DNA of 64,000 bases from Ophiostoma sp. CBS 140.51 (Eukaryota > Ascomycota > Sordariomycetes > Ophiostomatales > Ophiostomataceae), in assembly GCA_029298735.1 (NCBI GenBank), contig JANSLP010000125.1:1-64000 (forward strand). The letters run 5' to 3'. Numbering within the stretch: the first letter of the stretch is position 1; each line of letters starts with the position of its first letter. This document shows, piece by piece, positions 51,017 to 60,656 of the stretch. The notes below the pieces were generated by a model, which worked only from the letters and a program-made list of their open reading frames with translations, made no database searches and was not told where the DNA came from. The translations under genes and the position numbers were made by a program.

Positions 51017-52971
51017 CGCACGTCGGCTTGTGTGCAGACAAAACAAGAAAATCAAGTCAGATCAGTGTCGACAACACATATGCGCCTTCGTGAGAAAGAC
51101 GCTTTGTGGTTATTGTCCCTCTGCGTTGGTGGTTGAGATGATGTGCAGGTTAACGATGTGCAAGTGACATGTGCCGTCCACCTCCGAGGGACCCACGTTG
51201 CGTTGACAGATACGATATGGAATGCGGTGCAGATAAGTTGGCACCGCCCTGCTTGTATTGTGTATGATGTGCAAGGCTAGCGGGGTCGAACAGCTCCCCG
51301 GGTGTTTGTTGGAGAGAAAGACAAAAAGACGCCAACTGCCTGGCACGAGTAAGTGTCGGCGGCTCCCGGCCGTTCTGTGTGGACTGGCAAATAGTCGAAT
51401 AAGAAACAAGGCTGGTTGTATTGATTTCAAATGACAATGCGAAAATAAAAGAGATGCTCGCTCTCTCTCTCCTTTGCCCGACCACAACCGTATTGCTCAC
51501 CAATCGAAAGCACCATGCGGCTCTACGTCGTACTCGTTTTTCTTTTTCTTTGCCAGTGGTGGTGGCCGTGTCGGGGTAATTAATCGCTCGTCGGGTCCAA
51601 AGAAGCGGGCAAACATTATGAGCAAATCGAGGAAGAAGGCAAGAAGGTGTGCTGGTATGCCTTGGGACGACAACGAAATCAGGGAGACCTTTGCGAATCA
51701 GCCTCATCAGTTAAACGACAGCGTGACCAGTATTCGCTTGGCGTGGACACAACACCAACAAGGGCAGGAAAGGGACCAAAGGGACTCGTTAGCTTTGATG
51801 TTTCGTCCCTCTGGTTCCTTTGTTTGGACGGTGCGCTGTTCCGATCTGCAATTGTCGCTAGCTGCATGTTAGTGCAGCGAAATGCACAACAACCAGCAAG
51901 GTGGCCACATGCGGTCTAAGGTTTGCACAGCCTCTGTTTCCGCATCCCCAAGATGAGGCGGGGGATAGAAATTGTCCAAGGTGTGCCTTCATATGCTTTC
52001 CCTCATCTCCGGACATGATGGCGGTTTTTGATATTAAAACGTGCACAAACTCATCGCCTTCATCCCTGACTGGTCAAAGTGAAGACACGCGATGATAATT
52101 CAACTGGAAGGACAAAGAGAAAGGCGTGTCCTATATCGGCGCGCTGTCACGAAGAGGTTTGACCCCGCCACAAGGCTGTGGGTGGGAGGATGAGAGAAAG
52201 TGTGTCGTTGTTTGGCTTACAGATAACGCTCGGCCCAGCCGCCCTGATATCTTTGAAGGAATGTTGTCGGTTCAAGGTCGTACGGAGTAAATTCCGTGTT
52301 TATTTTGCTGCCTGCCACTTGCATCCTCGGTCAGGGTCCCGCTTAATCGTTTTGCTGTTTCGTAGTTTTGTTGTTCCCAGTTTCTCCCCCAGAAAGAGGT
52401 GGGTGAGAGGTGGAGGAGAGGGGCCATGCACCTTCTCTTCCAAGCTTCGGTGCCTTCTAGCGTCGTTCTTTTGCGGTTCAGACGGCACAAAAGATCGCTG
52501 CTCACTTGCTTGAGCGTTCTTGTCGGTTTCCCGTAGTTTGCTGCCGGTTTGCTGGCTCCTCGTTGGCCAGCCCTGACTGGTGATTCGATGTGTCGTTTTG
52601 ATTTCACAAGCTGGCGTCATTTCTGGACTGTAAAGATTGTAAGCCGGCCGGCCCCTCTAACCCTGAAAGCGAAATAAGGCTTGGCTCGAAACGAAGTGCG
52701 GCCAACACACCAACTTTGCCAGATGCCAACCAAGGAGCGTCCGCGGCCGCCCCCCATTTCGCAGTTGGCTTGGAAAACGGTTCATTAACTCTGTTCCCAC
52801 TCTTAGATCTTTTGGGATTCTTGTCTTTGAACGTCAACTTTCTTTTTCAATAGCAAACCTTTCAACAATACAAATTCTGAACTTCATATTGCATGTCGTG
52901 GACTATCATTCTTTGTCGTCAACAACCTTAACCAACACCACATTTTGTGAACGCAACAACACGCCGCCCTC
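51017..52971. promoter_or_regulatory. shared divergent promoter region of NLR and DUF7580 genes
   Basis: The NLR (-) and the DUF7580-type gene (+) start 1.96 kb apart, pointing away from each other, so this DNA must hold both promoters. No coding frame inside looks real. CT-rich tracts occur on each side: 51535-51555 (+), and 52840-52960 before the DUF7580 start with CAACAACAACA-like leader sequence. A TACGGAGTA 9-mer lies at 52281-52289. No specific factor site is assigned. Confidence 0.5.
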
Positions 52972-54787
52972 ATGTCGGGCATAGAGGTGATCGGCCTGGC
53001 CCTCGCCCTATGGCCAGTGGTCGGGTGTCTCAACGAACTCTACTCGTCGGTCAAAGATGGCTCCGCCAGCCGATGGGCCATGACCATCAAAGTACAGGAG
53101 CGCATCTTTAAAGAGTGTGTGCTCAAGCTGCTGCAAGGGGACGAGGACCTGTCGGAAAAGGACCGGCTCGGGCTCATCAACGGCGACAAGAGCTTTGCCA
53201 GCCTATGGCAGGATGCCGAGTTCAGCGCCCGGCTGGAGAGCCGGCTCGACAAAGAGCTGTGCATGCTCATCAAGCATGAAGTCTCTGAAATTTCTAAGTT
53301 GGTGTCGAATCTGCGACGGTACATTGGCGAGATCAAGACGGAGCCGGTGGCCAAACGCGTGCTGCCATCGTTTCGGGATGTGAAGCGGGTGCTGCGCAAG
53401 GACGAGATCAAGAAGAACCTGGAGAACTTGGCGTTCCACAACTCGGCGCTGCGCAAGCTGCTCAAGACGTGCTCGAGCACGGCGTATGCGGACGCGAAAC
53501 CAGCAGCCAACTCGGCACCACGGCGCAGCACATCACAGGGAGAACAACAAAAGCGAATCGACGCGCAGTTCTTCAACGGCTTCCACGAGGTCCTCGGCAA
53601 GAGCTTCCGTTGCAGCTGTCCAGCAGGCCACGAGGCCAACCTGTCGGTGACTGACACGATGGTGATGTTCCAGTCGTCGGATCTGTCGCGGGTCATGTCG
53701 AACCTTCGGATGCGCGGGCGCTCGGCTACAATGGAGAGCGATATGACAGCCTATGAAGACCCAGATGACAGTGAAGACATGATGAGGTGAGTCTCCACGT
53801 AGCTCCGTCTTGCTTGATGATGAGGTACAACTGCTGACCAACAGTGAATGGATCCGATCGACGTGGTCAAGGGCACGGCAGGGCAGCCTGTCAACCCGGC
53901 CATGCGACAACCCGGCGCTGCTCGTCAAGTACAGCGAGAGCCGCGGCGTGCAAAATTTCACGCCCATCCCGGACCTCTGCCAGTGGATCCATACTGTGCG
54001 CACATCACCACCCAGCTCACCCAAGATGACAACGGAAGAGCTTCAGGGTGTGCTCGGCGCCAACGACGATGGAAGCCGGCGGTACACAGTACGCGCTCCC
54101 CGGCAGCACACGCCGCTCAACATTGTCTCGATGGAGGAGTGGTTGACGACATGTGGCACGGAAAGCAAGCGGCGACGGGTGCGGGCCGAGCTGGCCATGA
54201 ACCTGGCCGCCACTATCCTGCAGTTCTATCCAACGGCATGGATCGAAAAGACGTGGACATGGCGCAACTTTTCGGTGGCGCGCGACGAGACATCACACAA
54301 CCTGATGATTACACAACGATTCTGGTCGCTCGATCTACCACGGCGGCAGAGCCTCAAGAAGGCGCCGTCGTCGATGCCGAGCAAGTTCTGGAGCACGTTC
54401 CAGGATCTCGACCCGATGCTCGTGCGGCTTGGCTTCGCTCTCATTGAGCTGGCCCTCGGCAAGCGCCTGGCAGACATCCGGTGCGAAAAGGACATATCGG
54501 GCGATGACAATGGGAGTGGTAGTGGTGGAAGCAGCGATGCCGACCTGGTCGACTACTACACGGCCGTCGACATTTTGAACAGCAACGAGATTGAGGACGA
54601 GATCGGCGTCGCGTATCAGCGCGTAGTCGAAGCGTGCCTGCGGTGCCGGGTGATTAGCGATGTTGGCGTCAAGATGCTCAAGTCCAACTCGAGCAAGTTT
54701 GAGGCGGACTTGGAGCAGTTTGTGGTGGGTCCTCTGCGACAACATCACTCGTCAATTTGGGGCACAGCGCAGGTGACGACATATTGA
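52972..54787 (+). CDS. DUF7580-type fungal protein with HeLo-like start
   Basis: Exons 52972-53786 and 53845-54787 are joined by a 58-nt intron (ATGAG|GTGAGT...CAACAG|TGAAT), giving 585 residues. It begins MSGIEVIGLALALWPVVGCL, the hydrophobic start typical of large fungal families (SGxEVxGxxLGxxP) annotated as prion-inhibition/HeLo-like or DUF7580 proteins. A charged helical region follows (about 35-185), with SLWQDAEFSARLESRL and LVSNLRRYIGEI. The C-terminal half contains the DUF7580-like block ending DPMLVRLGFALIELALGKRL and a final helix SNSSKFEADLEQFVVGPL. No catalytic residues are evident. It lies head to head with the NLR gene, so a partner or effector role is plausible but inferred from layout only. 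Family naming is from memory of sequence patterns. Confidence 0.8.
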
Positions 54788-54994
54788 CGGGTGGACATGG
54801 AAGGCATGGAGGACATGGAGAACAGGATGAACGGATTATGACAAAAGGCCACAAGGATAGGACTCACTATATATGATGGCGTTTATCGTCTTATTTGGGT
54901 ATGGATTCAGATATTGGCAAGCGAGCTTTGTGTTTTTAGTCTTCTCTTTATTTTCTTGGAAACGTAACAGAATTTGATCACGGGACTTGACCAG

Positions 54995-57125
54995 ATGGTG
55001 AATCATGTGTAAAAAAACTTTAATTATGACACTGTAGGCTCAAACGACATTGCCAAGATTAGCACCAAACCCGGCAACGAAAATGTAACAAACGACAAGA
55101 CGACGGACGCATCTAAGAAAGACGAGCCACCAAAGCAGGAGTACATGACGGGTCTGCCATTTGTGATCACATTTGGCTCTCTCATGCTAGCTGCGTTATT
55201 ATCAGCACTGAACGCATCTATGATATCAACAGTGCGTACCCCATACACTGGCCTCACTTATTCAAAAATGAAAGAACATATGTCCTAACATTTATCAGGC
55301 CACACCATCAATTACCAATGCATTTCACTCTATCGAGGATGTTGGCTGGTATAGCTCGAGTTATTTAATTTCGAAGTAAGTACGACCTTTCTGAACATAC
55401 TCCGGTTCTGTCCTGCGTTAACATCAACAGTTGCGCAATGCTGCCATTAACAGGCAAAATATTTGCCATCTTCCCTCTAAGAGTAAGCAATCACTTTTCC
55501 TGGACAGCGTGTATTTCCTTACTGACACGCTCAGTACACATTCATCGCGTTCGTCTTTATCTTTGAGATTGGTAATCTCGTCGCTGGCGTGGCTGTGTCC
55601 TCTCCGATGCTGATTGTCGGTCGTGCGATTACCGGCATTGGCGGCTCGGGTATTCTCACGGGCGCCACGGCAATCATCACCACCATCCGCCCTCTCGAGA
55701 AGAGACCGATGCTCATCGGCACGATCATGGGTGGTGTTGCCCTTGGACAAGTTGGTGGACCACTTCTCGGTGGCGCACTGGCCCAGATCACATGGCGATG
55801 GGTGTTTTACATGTGAGTGCTCTTGGTCTGTTGCTGCAACATGGAAGAAAAGAAAAGAAAAGAAAAATTAACAAAATTCCTCACAGCAACCTACCTCTCG
55901 GTGGTATCGTCATACTGCTTTTCCTATTTGTTGTCCGCCTTCCGACACCGCCTCAGAAGCTGAAGCAGCTACAGGATCTTGCTCAGGGAACGGCGGTCAA
56001 ATCAGGCGACAAGTCCGGCACCGATGCTGCGCCCGCTGTCCCAGTCAAGCTCACCCGCCGCCAACATTTCGACATTATCTACAAACAACTGGCCCGTATC
56101 GACTTCCCTGGCTTCTTCTGTTTTGCTGCCGCATGTGCTCTGTTTCTTATTGGCCTCGAATGGGGTGGCACAAAGTATCCTTGGCACTCGGGCACCGTCA
56201 TTGGGCTACTCGTTGCCGGTGCTGCGCTCTTCATTATCTTTGGCGTCTGGTCGCAGTATCTTGGTGACCGAGCACTATTGCCCTTCCGCCTACTGCGTTA
56301 TGGCCACATCAATGTATTCTGTGGCATCACCGCCCTTGCCCAGGCAGCCAGTGTGTTTATTCTCATGTCCTACCTGCCCATTTGGTTCCAGGGAGTCAAA
56401 GGTGCCACGCCCATTGTCAGTGGCGTCATGCTGCTTCCAACCATCATCTCACAGCTCATTGCATCGCTGCTGTGTGGCTTCCTGGTGCAACGCACCGGCT
56501 ATTACCTACCGGAAGTCATCAGTGGCAACTCAATGGTGCTCATTGCATCTGGCCTCTTCACAACATTTTCCCCAACCACAGGCTCAGGCTCTTGGATCGG
56601 TTTCCAGATCCTGGGCGGCGCCGGTCGCGGTTTCGTCATGCAGCTACTCATCACTGTCATCCAGGCTAATGTCCCACCCTCAGACATCCCGCTGGGCGTC
56701 AGCTATGTCATGTTTTGCCAGTACTTTGGTGGCGCTGTGGCCATTTGTGCGGCGCGGACTGTGTTGACGTCGACCATTAGCTCCGAGCTGGCCAAGTATG
56801 CCCCGTCCGTCAATGCGGCGACGGTTATCAATACGGGTGTGACAGACCTACGCAGTGTGATTCCGGCCAACGAGATTGGTGGTGTCATTATCGCCTACAA
56901 CAAATCGCTGGTTAATGTATATGTAAGTATGTCCCCCTCAGGTCGGATTTTAGATTACGCCTTTACTAACAGCTTGCGTAGTACCTTCAACTTGCCTTGT
57001 CAGCCACCGCTTTGGTGTGCTCTTGTTTCCTGGGCTGGCGTGACATCCGCAAGGCCAAGCCGGTTCAGATGGAAAAGGGAGACGTAGAGGTTGCCAAAAC
57101 AGAGAAAGTGGCCGAGGGCAAGTAA
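54995..57125 (+). CDS. MFS transporter, 14-TMS drug/toxin efflux type
   Basis: This is an integral membrane proton antiporter of the DHA2-like 14-TMS type, related to ToxA-like efflux carriers. Well-supported exons are (to 55231), 55299-55375, 55431-55482, 55535-55812, 55887-56922 and 56982-57125; each junction restores family motifs: LNASMISTATPSIT, SNCAMLPLTGK, WRWVFYINLPLGG. Motif C is GQVGGPLLGG, and GRAITGIGGSG lies in TM4. Substrate is unknown. The 5' end is uncertain. The frame is open from 55013 but its first ATG is 55145, directly before TM1. A Lys/Asp-rich tail just upstream (KDEPPKQEY) looks coding, so a short first exon is likely: 54995-55006 with intron to 55057 (590 residues), or 54873-54898 with intron to 55062. 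Either way it starts only about 0.1-0.2 kb after the DUF7580 stop codon. Confidence 0.88.
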
Positions 57126-57469
57126 ATCATAAATGTAAGCACTTTAAGTAGGGATGGACTCTAAATTTAAACGTTTAAAATATTTTGTGTTGTATTTGAA
57201 TGTCTGTCTATATGTGCGTGAATGCATAAATAATAAACCATTAATCTTAATATCATTAGTTTCCTATCCCACTTGGGTTGCTGGGCAAGTGTTTGCCCTT
57301 CTGTATTGATTTCCCTCCTCCTTCTGTAATGTGCCAAGTAAAACAAGGCTTGGTATGTGAAATATAATAATGAACAGTTAAAGAAAATAAAATGTGGCGG
57401 TGATGGTACAGGATGTGTAGGGGGTTATGCTGTGAGAGGTGTTGGGATAGTGAAGATGTTGTGACAGTC
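57126..57469. terminator. convergent 3' region between MFS and secreted-protein genes
   Basis: Both neighbouring genes end here. AT-rich sequence with overlapping AATAAT/AATAAA-type elements (AAATAATAAACC near 57227-57238) fits a polyadenylation region for the + strand transporter. TTTATT elements in the same stretch could serve the - strand gene. No other feature is seen. Confidence 0.45.
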
Positions 57470-58633
57470 TTAGTGGGCGGCACGGAAGCGAAGTGCGGTA
57501 CCGTTCCACGGGGGATATGAAGTGTGCCATTGGCCGTTGTCATAGGTTTTTGATGACGAGGAGGTGGAGGAGGAGGAAAATGTGGACGAGTGTGAGGACG
57601 AGGACGAAGACGAGGGAGGAGCGGTAGTGGTAGTAGGGTGCCACTGGCCATCATTAAAGGTAGTGGTCGTGGTGGATGACGATAGCAGAGAAGGTGACGA
57701 GCTAGAAGGGAAGGAGGGTGTGGGAGTATGCCAGAGGCCATCATCGTACGTCGTAGTGGAGATGATGGAGGTGGAGAACGTAGACTGGCTGGGCCACAGG
57801 GGACCGTAGCCTCCGGGCCAAGTCGATGCAGGAGAGTGGTAGATGGGCGTGGAGGGGGAGGAGGAGGAAGAGGAGGGGACTGGTAAGGAGGGAGTGATTT
57901 GTGAGGATAAGGCCGAGGATGACGATGGTGCATATGAAGATGGAGTGGAGGAGAAGGACGACGAAGACGAGGATGCAATGATTGAGGAAGTGGTTGAGGA
58001 GGATGGTATTAGAGAGGTTGTGGACGAAGAAGAGGAAGATGATGGAGATGGAGATGAAGAAGATGGCGAGGCAGAAATGGAGGACACCGGTGATGAAGTG
58101 GATGATGGTGACGAGGCTGAGGCTAGGAAGAAGGAAGACGCTGTTGCGGAAGAAGGTGCGGTTGAGTATGCGGGCACAACCGTCACAGACACCGTCTGGA
58201 CCACAATGGCTTCAGATGTCCTCACCGTCGTTGTGCTTGATGGGCCCTCCACATCGACCACGGAGAACTCGGTGACATGTGCTGTCACAGGCGTCTGTGG
58301 TCTGTTTGTGGATGTCACGACAATGGTGTCGGTGTCGGTGACTGTTGGCACCGCCGTGTCGACAACGACAGTCGTACTAAACGCAGTAGCGGTTTTTGTA
58401 GCCGACGCCGGTTTTGTAGACGTTGATGTCGACACACCACCCCCGCTTCCTCCGCTACCATTGCCGCCATCAATGTTGACGACGGAGTATGTAGCTCGTG
58501 GTACGAGTGCCGCGGCGTCTCGTATTTGTTGACGTTGTGGGTTGTGCTTTGGGGAGAAGGGCAAGGCTGAGGCTGCTGTGGAGAAGGCTACCGCCACAGT
58601 CAAAAGTGACGCGGGGAGGTGATGCAACTGCAT
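57470..58633 (-). CDS. secreted Ser/Thr-rich protein with Y/F-D/N-G-x-WH motifs
   Basis: A single exon encodes 387 residues. Residues 1-23 form a signal peptide (LPASLLTVAVAFSTAASA, cleavage expected before LPFS). The mature part has a Thr/Val-rich region (about 70-155) with TVTDTDTIVVTST-like repeats, then a very long Ser-rich stretch (about 165-290) likely to be heavily O-mannosylated. The C-terminal third carries three copies of one motif: TYDDGLWH (295), TFNDGQWH (325) and TYDNGQWH (363), each followed by Thr/Pro and separated by Ser/Thr spacers. No GPI signal follows, as the end is hydrophilic (RFRAAH). It probably acts in the wall or extracellular matrix as an adhesin-like or effector-like protein. 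Function and family are unknown. Runs of AGG/GAG codons on the + strand make an antisense frame here spurious. Confidence 0.85.
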   Translation of the reverse strand: MQLHHLPASLLTVAVAFSTAASALPFSPKHNPQRQQIRDAAALVPRATYSVVNIDGGNGSGGSGGGVSTSTSTKPASATKTATAFSTTVVVDTAVPTVTDTDTIVVTSTNRPQTPVTAHVTEFSVVDVEGPSSTTTVRTSEAIVVQTVSVTVVPAYSTAPSSATASSFFLASASSPSSTSSPVSSISASPSSSSPSPSSSSSSSTTSLIPSSSTTSSIIASSSSSSFSSTPSSYAPSSSSALSSQITPSLPVPSSSSSSPSTPIYHSPASTWPGGYGPLWPSQSTFSTSIISTTTYDDGLWHTPTPSFPSSSSPSLLSSSTTTTTFNDGQWHPTTTTAPPSSSSSSSHSSTFSSSSTSSSSKTYDNGQWHTSYPPWNGTALRFRAAH

Positions 58634-60425
58634 CGTGGCAGCGGGAGGAAAACTTCAGATGCGGATGAGAGGCGAGGAATGGATGATGGTGATTGTGTTG
58701 TTGTGGTAATGGTTTTCTTTTTTTTTCAGTGAGGGGAAAGTTGAAAATGGGAAAGATTGATGGCTGTGGAGTATGATACGATGATGTGGAAATATGATGC
58801 TGCGATGGTGATGTTGGTGATGAGTTGAAAATGATAGAAGTGAAGTGAGGCTGACGGAGTGAAGGCGACGAAATGATGGGCAAAGACGGAATGCTGGATG
58901 GAAGAGAGTGAAGTATCAACGAAGCAAACAAACCTTGGAAATTGTTGAAGTGAAAAAAAATACGAGGGTGAAGAGGCTGCATCCAAAAATATATCGAGAA
59001 GCTTGGGCTCTTCTTATGTATGCTCAGTCCCTCTTTTTCTGGCCAGATGCGGTCAAAAATGCAGCGAAATGTAGAAGGCTGGAAGCGGGATGCGCACTGA
59101 AATGAAGCCGAAAAGAAAGGGGAGATGCAGTCTGTGGCGAATGTAAATAAAACATTTTGGCGCAGAAAAAAAATACAGTGGCTGGGGAGCGAAACCAAAT
59201 AAACGGAAATAGGGGTGCCAGCGCGCTTCTGATTGGCCGGATCGCGGCGGATTTTCAGGAACAGTATGAATAAAGTGGGGCATCTGCCACCAGCCTCCCA
59301 TTTACACCACTAGCGCACTTCTGGGCTTGCCCCTGTCCGGCGAGGAATGCAGCAAGACATTTCTGAGCAGGGGCCTCAACCACCGGAAATAGGGGGCAGT
59401 CTTGCGTGAATGCGCGTTTCTGCAAAGCAGGGCGCCCAGCTTGCGCTAGAAACCGCTGAAAGCTAACTCAAAAATCATTCTATGTTCACCGAGAATATCT
59501 CCCGCAACGCGCAGCGCCAATTTGCTCCAGCCATCCACGTTTCTACCACCAGGATCGAACCCTGAATCAAACGTCGTCCCGTGCCAAACTGCTGGTCCGG
59601 GCGCACCGCACGCGGCATAAAATGCACGATGCAACTGTCAAAGTGTCTTTCGACATCGGTGGTCTATTTTTTCTTGTCTTGGCAAGGGTCTACGGAGTCA
59701 ATCGACACAGATCGATTGCAAGGATTCAATGAAGATTGATTCAGATTCGTGTTAATCAGATCGAGCGATGCCAAAAGAGGAAATATGAAAACACATCACT
59801 GCAAAAGCAAGGAGCAGCTCGTACCGAGGACAATATCGCCTGGTAATTTATTTGACTTCTATCTCAATATCAATGATATTCAATCGTCTGCATATTCAGA
59901 GCCATGTCATGTCTGTCTCCGACGGCCACTGAGAGGAAATCAAGTGACGTTGCTGCAAGGCAGCCAAAAGAAAAGGAGGGAAAAAAGCAATTTGCCCGCG
60001 AGGTGCAACTTCGGTTGTGCGTAGTGACGCGACTGGGGTGTAGGATGTTATTTTTTGTCTATATAGTGGGGTATCGCTCTTTTTCTCATGCTTGATGATG
60101 ATTGTATCTTTTTCGTCTAATTCGTGCAGTCGTGTCGTGTCGTGTCTAGTCGTATTTTATCGTAAAAATCATGCCGAGGCTTTTTTGGTATTTTTTTTCT
60201 CAATGGTTGTTGGTTTTTTCAAAGAAAAGCTGCCAGGACGAAATCAGATTCCGAAGTCACCTTGTCGAGCAAGGGGAAGGGGTCGGGTGCAACTCATCGA
60301 AATGTGAGTGCACTACTCGACCTCCATCAGTATCAATGTAAATCGGGTACAATCAACCCAGAACTCAGTCATTCTGAAGTGCACCATTCGATCTCCTCAT
60401 TTTTTTTCTTTATGTGTGATACTGG
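58634..60425. other. intergenic region, 1.8 kb
   Basis: This is the upstream region of the secreted-protein gene, pyrimidine-rich on its - strand to about 59100. No credible coding frame is seen. A B-box-like GGTTCGATCC on the - strand near 59550 has no matching tRNA structure. GTGTCGTGTCGTGTC repeats lie at about 60129-60145. Confidence 0.5.
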
Positions 60426-60656
60426 CTAGTATTTGCCATTCTCGCCTTGGGAGCTTCCAGATGATGATTTGTGTGATTTGTGTGATTTGTGGGCGTTTGA
60501 GTGAGAGTGGGATGAGCTGCTCTTGGAGCTCGACCCGGAGTGGTATGAAGACGATGATATTTTGACAGAGTTCTCCATTGTGGACTCGGACTTTGTTTTT
60601 TTGTGCGTCTTTGACTGAGTATAGGAGTAGGAGCCGTATTGTTCAGAAGAACTCAT
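60426..60656 (-). CDS. small Ser/Lys/His-rich protein, 76 residues
   Basis: A single exon runs from ATG 60656 to TAG 60426. The N terminus MSSSEQYGSYSYTQSK is followed by basic KTHKKTKSE, a Ser-rich middle, and a C-terminal SHKSHKS tract encoded by three tandem 9-bp units near 60469-60495, ending GENGKY. There is no signal peptide and no membrane segment. The composition resembles small intrinsically disordered, stress- or spore-associated fungal proteins, but I recognise no family. The clean start and absence of internal stops favour a real gene, while the low complexity leaves some doubt. Confidence 0.5.
   Translation of the reverse strand: MSSSEQYGSYSYTQSKTHKKTKSESTMENSVKISSSSYHSGSSSKSSSSHSHSNAHKSHKSHKSSSGSSQGENGKY

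Noticed and set aside
57843..58532. 229-codon acidic frame on the + strand
   Set aside because: It is antisense to the Ser-rich secreted protein; Glu/Asp runs come from complementing Ser codons.
59530..59600. B-box-like GGTTCGATCC on the - strand
   Set aside because: The T-stem does not pair, the only A-box-like sequence is too close, and no acceptor stem exists.
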